Positions 47,185 to 55,145 of a DNA stretch of 64,000 bases are shown in pieces. The DNA is from Flavobacterium dankookense (GTDB taxonomy: Bacteria; Bacteroidota; Bacteroidia; Flavobacteriales; Flavobacteriaceae). Below the pieces are notes generated by a model. The model made no database searches. It was given only the letters and a program-made list of their open reading frames with translations, and had not been told where the DNA came from. The translations under genes were made by a program, and so were the position numbers. Each line of letters begins with the position of its first letter. The stretch's first letter is position 1. The stretch lies in contig NZ_SNXR01000002.1 in NCBI RefSeq assembly GCF_004362665.1, positions 19,028 to 83,027 on the forward strand, in the 5' to 3' direction.

Positions 47185-49647
47185 TTAAAAATTAATTCCA
47201 AACATTACGCCATCGCCTTGAAATCCGCCTTGGTAAGAGCGAACATAATCCACTCGGAATATCCTAACTTTTCCAAAACCAAGGTTGCTCAATCCAACCG
47301 AAAACTCTTGGTATGGTTTTCTATCTGGAACTGCTAAGTTTTTAAAGCCAAGCATCAATTTTGATTGCAGTTTGTTCAACAACGGAATTTTATTCATAAT
47401 ATATCCTTTGTCATTGTGTTCAAAATGTGTTTCTAAATAACTGTCATTTGTACTAGCAGCATAATAAGGCAATAAATTGAACGAGTTGATGAACGATGTT
47501 CCAATCGAAACGTGCGTTTCATTTCCATTGAAATGTTTATAATCTACAAATGAAATGTTTTCGGCGTTAAAAAACTTTCCTGCTCTGATGTTTATTCCAG
47601 TTTCACCTTTGTTGCCAAGCGTTAAGTTTTGTGTAATTCTAGCCGTTACTTTATCATAATTATAGTTGTCATTATTAGAAGCAAATCCTTTTTCATATCC
47701 AAAAAGAAGTGTTGGATATTTGTCATTTCCAAGGTTGTATTTTCCATCAGGACGCGTGATGTATTCTTGTCCAAATTTAATTCTACCAGCAATATTCAGT
47801 TTTACTAAATTGTGTCTGTCGATTGCAGCAACAGTTTCGTCTAATGGCAACAACGGATTATTGGAAGTATATAAATCGTCATTTTTAATCAAAGTATAAT
47901 CACTAGTGTTGAAAAGCGGTTTTCTTTCTGCATATTCAACAGCCGCAGTCATGTTCAAACCATTGAATATTTCTCTTGAAAAATTAGCCGTCACAAAATT
48001 CTTTTCATACAATTTCATGTAATTGTCTTTGAAAAACAAGGTGCTAACCATGTTAACTATTCTTGCAATTGGTTCTTCTGGATTGAATTGTGTTGCTACA
48101 TTTCCACCAAAAACAGTCAAAAATGATTTGGATTTGTTGTCTAATTTTGCCGAAAAATAACCAGTTGGTCTAAATTTTTCATCTGAAAATCCATAAGCTA
48201 GGTTAGAACCAAACTGATAGTAGGTTTTTTTGTCTTCATTATTTTTAAAATACGACAAACCAATGCTAGTGTTATAACCTTGAACGGTGTTGAACGAAGT
48301 ATTTAACGCTGGACCGTTATAATTGATAGTCCATTTTTTGAATGAGTTGGAATAGGAGTAACCGTTTATAATATCCAACAAGCCAAACTTGTTTTTCTTT
48401 TTATCGATGGAATCTAGATAGACTTGCGATTTTTTCTTCTCTTGCAAGGCATCTTTTTTCAAATAATCGGTAGTTTCTTCTTCGGTCAAAGGCACAGGAC
48501 GAATGGTGTTCCAAAAAGAGTCTTCCTTTTTATTGGCATTTTCTTCAAATCGAATGACTTCGGCAGTGAAGGTTTTTTTATCAAATTTTTCTGGAAACTC
48601 AAAATTCGAAAACACATAGGTAAATCCACCCGAAATATTTACACCAAACATTCCAGCATCAAAGTCTAAAGTTTGGGTGTTTTTAGTCCAGATTTTTGAT
48701 AGATTATTATAACTAAAACTTTGTTTTAAGTTCAAAACATTAATCGCTGGGTTTTGCATTTGCTTTCCAGTAAGTGAAACATCTACAGCATAAACCGCAT
48801 ACGTATCATCAACGATATAGATGTAACCCGACATTACTGGTTCGGTTTCTCTACGTGGAATGATTTTGATTTTATTGATTTGCTGACGGTTTTCGTTAAA
48901 GAATGAACCTTCAAATGAGTATTTGTAGTAATTAAAGGCATTGTCAGCAATTGGTGAAACTACATTGGTGTCAAATTCTAAATAATTGTCATAGAAATCA
49001 AAATTAGCTGAAGAAGCATTGTTAAAACTAAAACCATTGTCGTTTCCACTCACTTTTGAAGCTAAAATTACTTCTTTCAACTTGTCTGGTTTTTGGAAAG
49101 TAACTTTTGAAACCGTTTCCGATAAATATAAAATGCCACTACGAGTCGAGTCGATAATTTCATCAAAGAAATCGAGTTTTTGTCCTAAGATAGTTTTTGG
49201 TAAATTCTTAACTCTAAAAATACCTCTCGAATAAAAATCAGCAGTGTATCTAGCAGTTTTAGCTGCATTTGTCTTTTTATTCTTTATAGCATTTCTAATA
49301 ATTTCGTTCGCGGGATTATCATTTGGATTGATAACTACTTCGTTCAACGAAATTTCTTCCTCCAAAAGAACAACCTCAATCGATATTGGATTTTCAGCAA
49401 TATCAACAACTTGTTTACCTGTTTTATAACCGAGATATTGAAAAAGAATGACATGCTTTCCAGGTGTTTTGATGTTCAGTTCAAATTTCCCTAACTCGTT
49501 GGTAGTAGTAGCGGTATAGGTGTTTTCTTCAAAAATGTTCACAAACGGAAGCGGTTTTCCGGTAACATCTTTTACAACACCTTTAATTTGGGCTTGTGTT
49601 GCAACAGCAATCAGGAACAGTAATAAGAGAGTAAAGTTTTTTTTCAT
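47185..49647 (-). CDS. DUF5686 outer-membrane protein with carboxypeptidase-like regulatory domain
   Basis: 820-residue outer-membrane protein. A signal peptide (about 1-19, ending TQAQ) is followed by a carboxypeptidase-regulatory-like beta-sandwich (20-100, GVVKDVTGKPLPFVNIFEE) as found at the start of SusC-type proteins. The remaining ~700 residues match the DUF5686 pattern, with many beta strands and a C-terminal FGINF that suits a barrel end. No TonB box or plug is evident. Function is unknown; association with the cell surface is inferred. Confidence 0.88.
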   Translation of the reverse strand: MKKNFTLLLLFLIAVATQAQIKGVVKDVTGKPLPFVNIFEENTYTATTTNELGKFELNIKTPGKHVILFQYLGYKTGKQVVDIAENPISIEVVLLEEEISLNEVVINPNDNPANEIIRNAIKNKKTNAAKTARYTADFYSRGIFRVKNLPKTILGQKLDFFDEIIDSTRSGILYLSETVSKVTFQKPDKLKEVILASKVSGNDNGFSFNNASSANFDFYDNYLEFDTNVVSPIADNAFNYYKYSFEGSFFNENRQQINKIKIIPRRETEPVMSGYIYIVDDTYAVYAVDVSLTGKQMQNPAINVLNLKQSFSYNNLSKIWTKNTQTLDFDAGMFGVNISGGFTYVFSNFEFPEKFDKKTFTAEVIRFEENANKKEDSFWNTIRPVPLTEEETTDYLKKDALQEKKKSQVYLDSIDKKKNKFGLLDIINGYSYSNSFKKWTINYNGPALNTSFNTVQGYNTSIGLSYFKNNEDKKTYYQFGSNLAYGFSDEKFRPTGYFSAKLDNKSKSFLTVFGGNVATQFNPEEPIARIVNMVSTLFFKDNYMKLYEKNFVTANFSREIFNGLNMTAAVEYAERKPLFNTSDYTLIKNDDLYTSNNPLLPLDETVAAIDRHNLVKLNIAGRIKFGQEYITRPDGKYNLGNDKYPTLLFGYEKGFASNNDNYNYDKVTARITQNLTLGNKGETGINIRAGKFFNAENISFVDYKHFNGNETHVSIGTSFINSFNLLPYYAASTNDSYLETHFEHNDKGYIMNKIPLLNKLQSKLMLGFKNLAVPDRKPYQEFSVGLSNLGFGKVRIFRVDYVRSYQGGFQGDGVMFGINF

Positions 49648-49823
49648 GGATTAGAATTTAATAGTTGAGTGGTATTATTATTTAGACGTAAAAAAATATA
49701 AAATGGTTGTATACTACTTTTAGTAAGAACAAAGAAAATCGCTTTTGTGAAAAACGTAGTTTCTAAAATAGTTCTTTTTAACACAAGAAAAAAAACTATG
49801 ATTTCATTTGGATAGAAGTGAAA

Positions 49824-50237
49824 TTACAAAAACGATTGTAAAGCTAATTCATAACTTTTCATTCCAAAACCAATTATTATTCCTTTAACATTTGGCGAAA
49901 TAAACGAATGATGTCTAAACTCTTCTCTAGCAAAAGTATTTGAGATGTGCACTTCAATAACAGGAGTAGAAATAGCTTTCACTGCATCGGCAATTCCAAC
50001 TGATGTATGAGTATAAGCTGCTGCATTAAGGATAATACCATCATAACTAAAACCAACTTCTTGAATTTTATCAATCAGTTCGCCTTCAATATTACTTTGA
50101 AAATAGTCCAATTCAACATGTTTAAACTTTGATCTTAATTCGTTGAAATAATCCTCAAATGTTTGACTGCCATAAATTTCGGGTTCGCGTTTTCCTAATA
50201 AATTTAGATTGGGTCCGTTGATGATGATGATTTTCAT
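49824..50237 (-). CDS. aroQ: 3-dehydroquinate dehydratase, type II
   Basis: 137-residue shikimate-pathway enzyme. It begins with IIIINGPNLNLLGKREPEIYG, where Tyr22 is the catalytic tyrosine, followed by NAAAYTHTSVGIADA and the catalytic His region VIEVHISN. The short length separates it from type I enzymes (~250 residues). It stands alone, upstream of a small outer-membrane protein gene on the same strand. Confidence 0.95.
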   Translation of the reverse strand: MKIIIINGPNLNLLGKREPEIYGSQTFEDYFNELRSKFKHVELDYFQSNIEGELIDKIQEVGFSYDGIILNAAAYTHTSVGIADAVKAISTPVIEVHISNTFAREEFRHHSFISPNVKGIIIGFGMKSYELALQSFL

Positions 50238-50262
50238 GAGATGAATTTTTAGTAAAAATAAA

Positions 50263-50293
50263 AAAACCGTTGCGAAATTAGCAACGGTTTTGT
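50263..50293 (-). terminator. Intrinsic terminator after the small porin-like gene
   Basis: AAAACCGTTGC / GCAACGGTTTT, an 11-bp stem with a 7-nt loop and A-run (T-run on the minus strand). Confidence 0.88.
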
Positions 50294-50311
50294 GATAAAC
50301 TTATGATTTTA

Positions 50312-50848
50312 TTAGAATGTATAACCAACAGAAAACTGGATAACTCTGTTCGTAACTTCAGCGTCTTTGTTAGCTTCCGTTAATCCCATGACATATCGAG
50401 CTTGAACAAAGAAGTTTTCAGTAATGTTATACCCTAATCCTGCAGCAGCTGCAAAATCAAAACTTTCGCCTTCAAATTGTTCTTCAACGTTTTCGTTTAC
50501 TAAAAACGAAAACTGTGGTCCAGCTTCTAAACTTAACTTTTTACTAGTTAAATAAAATTTAGCCAATACTGGAACAGTAATGTAATTATAGTTAATATCC
50601 TTAATTCCTGCTTCATCAACCTTTGTCCCTTGCGAAGAATACAAAAGTTCTGGTTGTAATGATAAATTTTCCAAAAGACTGATTTCTGCAACAGCACCAA
50701 AATGAAAGCTTGTATAAATTGAACCTTCAACATTATCGCCTTCAAGATTAGCAAAGTTAGCACCAGCTTTTACACCAAATTTCAGCATTTGAGCGTGTAA
50801 AGAGTTTGCGCTCAACAATAAAATGAATAAAACAATTACTTTTTTCAT
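50312..50848 (-). CDS. Outer-membrane beta-barrel protein (porin family)
   Basis: 178-residue protein with signal peptide MKKVIVLFILLLSANSLHAQ. The mature part shows alternating strands (FGVKAGANFANLEG, LSLQPELLYSSQGTK, YITVPVLAKFYL, FFVQARYVMGLTEANKD) and ends VIQFSVGYTF with a terminal Phe, typical of the Bacteroidota eight-stranded porin_ superfamily. The internal ATG is selected because it carries the signal peptide. The 90 bp upstream are non-coding and hold the promoter. Confidence 0.9.
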   Translation of the reverse strand: MKKVIVLFILLLSANSLHAQMLKFGVKAGANFANLEGDNVEGSIYTSFHFGAVAEISLLENLSLQPELLYSSQGTKVDEAGIKDINYNYITVPVLAKFYLTSKKLSLEAGPQFSFLVNENVEEQFEGESFDFAAAAGLGYNITENFFVQARYVMGLTEANKDAEVTNRVIQFSVGYTF

Positions 50849-50871
50849 GGATTTGAGTTTTAGAATTGATA

Positions 50872-50879
50872 CAAATATA
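50872..50879 (-). promoter_or_regulatory. -7 element of the porin-like gene
   Basis: Perfect TATATTTG on the minus strand, 23 bp upstream of the ATG, inside the longer open frame. Confidence 0.6.
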
Positions 50880-51088
50880 TAACGAATTGTGAATGATTTT
50901 ATTGTTTCTCTTAGACAAATAGTTTTAAGAATTCTCATTTTAGCGCTGTTTTTAAGTTAGGCTAGATTTGTTCATATTGGTGTTGAAATTGCTATTTTGT
51001 TGAAAAAGAGCTTTATAAATATTAATAATTGTTGATAAACTTGTTAATAACTACAAAACGACTTATTATTCCTAATAAATGAAACTTA

Positions 51089-51096
51089 TAACTTTG
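51089..51096 (+). promoter_or_regulatory. -7 element of the outer-membrane protein gene
   Basis: Perfect TAACTTTG, 28 bp before the ATG. Confidence 0.6.
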
Positions 51097-51124
51097 TTTC
51101 TATTAATTTTAAAATTAAACAAAC

Positions 51125-51664
51125 ATGAAAAAAATTATTTTAACAGTAGCTGCGGTTTTCGCTTTTGGTGTTGCTAACGCTCAAGACAAAAAAGAATCTG
51201 CTGGTGGTCAAACATCAGAAGGAAAATGGTTAATCGAAGCTAACACAGGTAATGCTATGTTAGGAACTACAGGTTTCTATTTTGCATCACAAGATGGTGA
51301 GTCTACAATGAACTTAGGTTTAGATGGTGGTTATTTCATTATGGATGATTTAGCTATTAAAGCTGGTTTAGGTTACGGAAGTAATAGTGCAAATTCTACT
51401 AGTTCTTTTTCTTACCGTTTAGGTGCTAAATATTATGTTGAAAGCATGATACCTGTTACTCTTGATTTAACTGGAGCTTCTGGTGATGCAGTAGAGATTG
51501 CTAATGAAACACCAATGTGGTTAGGTATTGGTGCTGGTTATGCTTGGTTTTTAGGTGAAAACGTTTCTATTGAGCCAGGTTTACGTTACAACCACAGTTT
51601 GAATGAAAATTATACTGATAAAGCTGTTATTCAATTTAATATTGGTTTCGCTTTACACTTCTAA
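51125..51664 (+). CDS. Outer-membrane beta-barrel protein
   Basis: 179-residue protein with signal peptide ending NAQ (about residue 19). The mature part is rich in Gly and aromatic strands (GYFIMDDLAIKAGLGYGSNS, VSIEPGLRYNHSLNENY) and ends FNIGFALHF, with a terminal Phe as in other barrels. It is divergent from the porin-like gene 51 bp after its promoter region and has its own terminator. Codon use is strongly biased (many TTA, GGT, GCT), suggesting high expression. Confidence 0.85.
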   Translation: MKKIILTVAAVFAFGVANAQDKKESAGGQTSEGKWLIEANTGNAMLGTTGFYFASQDGESTMNLGLDGGYFIMDDLAIKAGLGYGSNSANSTSSFSYRLGAKYYVESMIPVTLDLTGASGDAVEIANETPMWLGIGAGYAWFLGENVSIEPGLRYNHSLNENYTDKAVIQFNIGFALHF

Positions 51665-51687
51665 GAAGTTGTAATACTTATAATGAG

Positions 51688-51714
51688 AACCTCTCCATTG
51701 GAGAGGTTTTTTTA
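51688..51714 (+). terminator. Intrinsic terminator
   Basis: AACCTCTCC-ATT-GGAGAGGTT followed by T7. Ends the outer-membrane protein gene 23 bp after its stop. Confidence 0.92.
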
Positions 51715-51729
51715 TATCATTTCATTTCG

Positions 51730-51741
51730 TTACTTTGCTGT
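51730..51741 (+). promoter_or_regulatory. xerD -7-like element abutting the start codon
   Basis: TTACTTTG (one mismatch from TAnnTTTG) followed by CTGT and the ATG of xerD. A message starting at the expected distance would begin at or near the A of ATG. Confidence 0.45.
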
Positions 51742-52641
51742 ATGAATTGGAATAGTTATATCAAAAGTTTTCAAAATTACCTAAAGATAGAAAGAGGATT
51801 ATCAAAAAACACCATTGATAACTACACTTTCGATTTAGAACGGTTATTACTTTTTTTATCTCAAAACCAAATAGAAGTTTCTCCTATTACTATAAAAGAT
51901 GAAACCATTCAACAATTCATCTATACCATTTCTAAAGAACTCAATGCACGTTCGCAAGCTAGAATTCTTTCCGGGCTAAAAAGTTTCTTTAACTACCTGA
52001 TTTTTGAAGACTATAGAACGGATAACCCTATGGAGTTAATTGAAGCCCCAAGAATAGGACGAAAATTACCCGATACACTTTCACTAGAAGAAATTGATGC
52101 ACTCATTAGCGCCATTGATTTATCAAAACCTGAAGGAGAAAGAAATAGAGCTATGCTCGAAACCCTTTATGGCTGTGGATTACGCGTTTCTGAATTAGTA
52201 ACTTTAAAAATATCAGACTTATTTTTTGATGAAGATTTTATCAAAATTACAGGTAAAGGAAACAAACAACGATTTGTTCCAATTGCCAATTCTACTAAAA
52301 AATATATTGACATTTACAGAAGCACTATCAGAAATCATTTGCAAATTTCTAAAAATCATGAAGATACATTATTTTTAAATCGAAGAGGAAAACAATTAAC
52401 TCGAGCAATGATTTTTACGATTATTAAAAATTTAGCAGTTGCAATTAATTTACAGAAAAATATAAGTCCTCATACGCTAAGGCATTCATTTGCAACACAT
52501 TTGTTAGAAAATGGAGCCGATCTTCGTTCTATTCAAATCATGCTCGGTCACGAGTCAATCACCACAACAGAAATTTATGTTCATCTCGATAAAATGCATC
52601 TTTCACAAATAATTAATGCATTTCATCCGAGAAAAATGTAG
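51742..52641 (+). CDS. xerD: Site-specific tyrosine recombinase XerD/XerC type
   Basis: 299-residue recombinase resolving chromosome dimers at dif with its partner. The N-terminal SAM-like core-binding domain (1-95) precedes the catalytic domain with R148 (GLRVSEL), K172 (GKGNKQRF), H244-xx-R247 (HTLRHS), H270 (GHESITTT) and nucleophile Y279 (EIYVHL). All catalytic residues are present. XerC and XerD are hard to tell apart, but length and the usual neighbour aroQ suit XerD. No mobile element surrounds it. Confidence 0.93.
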   Translation: MNWNSYIKSFQNYLKIERGLSKNTIDNYTFDLERLLLFLSQNQIEVSPITIKDETIQQFIYTISKELNARSQARILSGLKSFFNYLIFEDYRTDNPMELIEAPRIGRKLPDTLSLEEIDALISAIDLSKPEGERNRAMLETLYGCGLRVSELVTLKISDLFFDEDFIKITGKGNKQRFVPIANSTKKYIDIYRSTIRNHLQISKNHEDTLFLNRRGKQLTRAMIFTIIKNLAVAINLQKNISPHTLRHSFATHLLENGADLRSIQIMLGHESITTTEIYVHLDKMHLSQIINAFHPRKM

Positions 52642-52658
52642 TTTGTCGATATTTTTAT

Positions 52659-52666
52659 TATATTTG
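52659..52666 (+). promoter_or_regulatory. -7 element of the histidine kinase gene
   Basis: Perfect TATATTTG, 67 bp before the kinase ATG, giving an unusually long leader of about 60 nt. Confidence 0.5.
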
Positions 52667-52732
52667 AAACGAATTTCAATTTTCCCCAAAGGTTGAAATT
52701 TGTAAAAAACTATAAACTTAACCACTAAAGCT

Positions 52733-54247
52733 ATGTTACAAAAACCATATGCTGAAAAAAAATTTAATAGCGACAACGGTATTTTTTACAAGAAACTTGT
52801 AACTAAAATTCCGGATTTAATTTTTCAGCTTTCGTTATCGCCAACTGGCGATTTGAGTTCTCCTTTTCTTAACAAAGCCGTCATTAATTATTTCGAACTC
52901 TCCAGACAAGAGTTGCGAAACTTTGATTTAAGCCAACGAATCGTTCCTGATGATTTTCAAAAACTTTTAAGTTCTATCCAAAGTTTAGATAAAAACACTG
53001 ATTTTTGGTCTCATGAATTCAGAGCCATTCTTCCAACTAAAGGATTACGTTGGTTTAAAGCTGTGGCTAATGTTGAACGGGATATTTACAATTATATTTC
53101 TCTATATGGAAGAATATCTGACATAACTGAAGAAAAGCAAAGAGATATTGAGCTAAAAATTTCTGAAGAGCGTTTTCAATTTGCTATGGAAGCATCTTCA
53201 AATGGTATCTGGGATTTAGATTTAAGAACAGGTAAGGTCTTTTTTTCTCCCCAATCATTACGAATACTTGAATTAACTCAAGATGATGTAATTGATACAA
53301 ACGAAAAATGGGATGAGCGAATTCACCCTGATGATTTAGAAAAATATTTGAAAGATTTTAATATGCACATTAAAAGTGAAACCGATTATTTTGAAAACGC
53401 AAAGCGAATGAAGACTAAATCGGGTAATTATAAATGGATTTTGAGTAGTGGTAAAATCATAGAGCGAGACAAAAATGGACTTCCAACCAGATTAACAGGA
53501 ACACATACCGATATAACCTCTCAAAAAGAAAACGAAACTGCAATATTAAAAAATTCGCAAATAATTAACGAGCAAAATAGTCGATTGTTAAATTTTGCGC
53601 ACATCGTTTCCCACAATTTAAGCTCGCACACAGGCAATTTTAAAATGCTTCTAGATTTGATTGAAACTGAAAATGACTCGGAAACTGTTCTTGAAATTTT
53701 TGAGCATTTAAAAACTTCGTCAAACGCTTTAAATCAAACAATTGAACATTTAAAAGAGTTGGTTGACATCAATACACACATGGTTCATAAAAAAGAAAAT
53801 TTGGATTTGAACCTCTATTTAAATAAAGTTTTAGGAATTTTAAGTGAAGAAATAAGCAACAACAAAGTGAAAATTTTTAAGCAGATTCCAAAAAAATGCA
53901 ATATTGCTTTTAATCCTTCTTATTTAGAAAGTATTTTGCTTAATTTTACCACTAACGCAATTAAATATTCACATCCTGACCGAACACCAGAAATCTATTA
54001 TTCCATGAGAAAAGAAGATGGGAAATGTGTTTTAGAAATTAAGGATAATGGATTAGGAATTGATTTAGAAAAGCACGGAAGAAAGCTTTTCGGGATGTAT
54101 AAAACGTTTCACAAAAATAAAAATTCAAGAGGAATTGGATTGTTTATCACTAAAAATCAGATCGAATCAATGGGTGGAAATATAGAAGTAGAGAGTAAAA
54201 CAAATATTGGGACAACTTTTAAAATCTTTTTTAGCAATGAAGTTTAA
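52733..54247 (+). CDS. PAS-domain sensor histidine kinase
   Basis: 504-residue kinase without clear transmembrane helices, so probably cytoplasmic. Two PAS/PAC units cover about 15-135 (RISDITEEKQRDIE) and 140-275 (WDLDLRTGKVFFS, ending GTHTDITSQKEN). The dimerisation helix holds His294 in FAHIVSHNLSSH, a variant H-box with Asn after the His. The ATPase domain has NFTTNAIKYS (N-box), EIKDNGLGID and RGIGLFITKNQIESMGGN. It overlaps the response-regulator gene by 11 bp, so the two are partners. Confidence 0.92.
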   Translation: MLQKPYAEKKFNSDNGIFYKKLVTKIPDLIFQLSLSPTGDLSSPFLNKAVINYFELSRQELRNFDLSQRIVPDDFQKLLSSIQSLDKNTDFWSHEFRAILPTKGLRWFKAVANVERDIYNYISLYGRISDITEEKQRDIELKISEERFQFAMEASSNGIWDLDLRTGKVFFSPQSLRILELTQDDVIDTNEKWDERIHPDDLEKYLKDFNMHIKSETDYFENAKRMKTKSGNYKWILSSGKIIERDKNGLPTRLTGTHTDITSQKENETAILKNSQIINEQNSRLLNFAHIVSHNLSSHTGNFKMLLDLIETENDSETVLEIFEHLKTSSNALNQTIEHLKELVDINTHMVHKKENLDLNLYLNKVLGILSEEISNNKVKIFKQIPKKCNIAFNPSYLESILLNFTTNAIKYSHPDRTPEIYYSMRKEDGKCVLEIKDNGLGIDLEKHGRKLFGMYKTFHKNKNSRGIGLFITKNQIESMGGNIEVESKTNIGTTFKIFFSNEV

Positions 54248-54638
54248 TGATGTTTTTGTAGTCGATGATGATAAAATTTTTCATTTCATCATCAAAAAAT
54301 TATTATTGAACAATAATATAAATGTTACCCCAAAGTTTTTTGAAAATGGATTACTTGCCATTGAAGGAATAAAATCCAAAATGGATAGAGGTGAAAATCC
54401 GCCCGATCTAATTTTATTAGATATCAATATGCCAATTCTTGACGGTTGGCAGTTTTTGGAAGAATTTAAAATAATTAAAGATAAATTAGCCAAAGAAATT
54501 ATAATCTATATTGTTAGCTCATCCGATAATCAGTCGGATATGAGTAAAGCTAATGAATACCAAGATGAAGTCAAAGATTATTACTTAAAACCAATGACAG
54601 CCGAAGATTTGAAAACAATTTTTAGCTATCCAGCTTAG
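54237..54638 (+). CDS. Stand-alone response regulator receiver protein
   Basis: 133-residue CheY-like receiver with no output domain. The acidic pocket is D10-D11-D12 (VVDDDKIFHF), the phosphorylation site is D62 in LLDINMPILDG, and a conserved Lys lies in YYLKPMT. I choose the inner ATG, because it starts the receiver fold and gives the coupled overlap with the kinase gene. It probably passes the phosphoryl group on or acts by protein contact. The 3' end overlaps the convergent DUF2721 gene by 4 bp. Confidence 0.92.
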   Translation: MKFNDVFVVDDDKIFHFIIKKLLLNNNINVTPKFFENGLLAIEGIKSKMDRGENPPDLILLDINMPILDGWQFLEEFKIIKDKLAKEIIIYIVSSSDNQSDMSKANEYQDEVKDYYLKPMTAEDLKTIFSYPA

Positions 54639-55033
54639 TTTTTTTCTTCTAATAAATCACTTAAATGCAATCGTAAAGCGGTTACAGAAATACTTATTTC
54701 CCAAAACGAAATAGCTAACGATATCAATAAGCAGAGCAAACTTGCTGAAAAAAGATAAATTCCAAAAATTTGTTGTTCTAAAAACAATAAAAACATTGCA
54801 AATACTGAAAGAAACAAGCACAAAACTCCAAAAAGTTGCATGTATCTAATCAAAGAAAGTCGCAAATTCAAGTTGTTGATTTGAAGTAAAATACTTTTGG
54901 TATGTTTCTCGTCATAATGACTTTTTAAACTTCTAACAATTTGAGCAATTGTTAAAAATCGATTGGTATAAGCCAATAAAATCAATGATGTAGCAGAAAA
55001 GAGTAGAGCAGGAGTTTCTATAGATAGTGTCAT
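54635..55033 (-). CDS. DUF2721 family membrane protein
   Basis: 132-residue integral membrane protein. It begins MTLSIETPALLFSATSLILLAYTNRF with a first helix, and two further helices lie in CLFLSVFAMFLLFL and LFSASLLCLLISLAISF. The C-terminus has LRLHLSDLL. DUF2721 proteins have no assigned function. The internal ATG is chosen because the longer frame is not conserved-looking. Convergent with the response-regulator gene. Confidence 0.85.
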   Translation of the reverse strand: MTLSIETPALLFSATSLILLAYTNRFLTIAQIVRSLKSHYDEKHTKSILLQINNLNLRLSLIRYMQLFGVLCLFLSVFAMFLLFLEQQIFGIYLFSASLLCLLISLAISFWEISISVTALRLHLSDLLEEKN

Positions 55034-55086
55034 GTTATATTCGAAGTTTGATTTACGAGGTACGAAGTACGACAAATAAATTCAAT

Positions 55087-55116
55087 AAAAAAACCTGCAA
55101 GTTATCACTCACAGGT
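55087..55116 (-). terminator. Probable intrinsic terminator after htpG
   Basis: On the minus strand ACCTG...CAGGT pairs with an inner AGT/ACT stem and internal CA/CA loop, followed by T7. The stem is weaker than the other terminators in the window. Confidence 0.6.
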
Positions 55117-55145
55117 CTTTTATCTATTAGTGAATTATCTGAAAG

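Noticed and set aside
51742..52641. xerD as the integrase of a mobile element
   Set aside because: It has the length and motifs of the housekeeping recombinase and the usual neighbour aroQ; no attachment repeats or cargo were seen around it.
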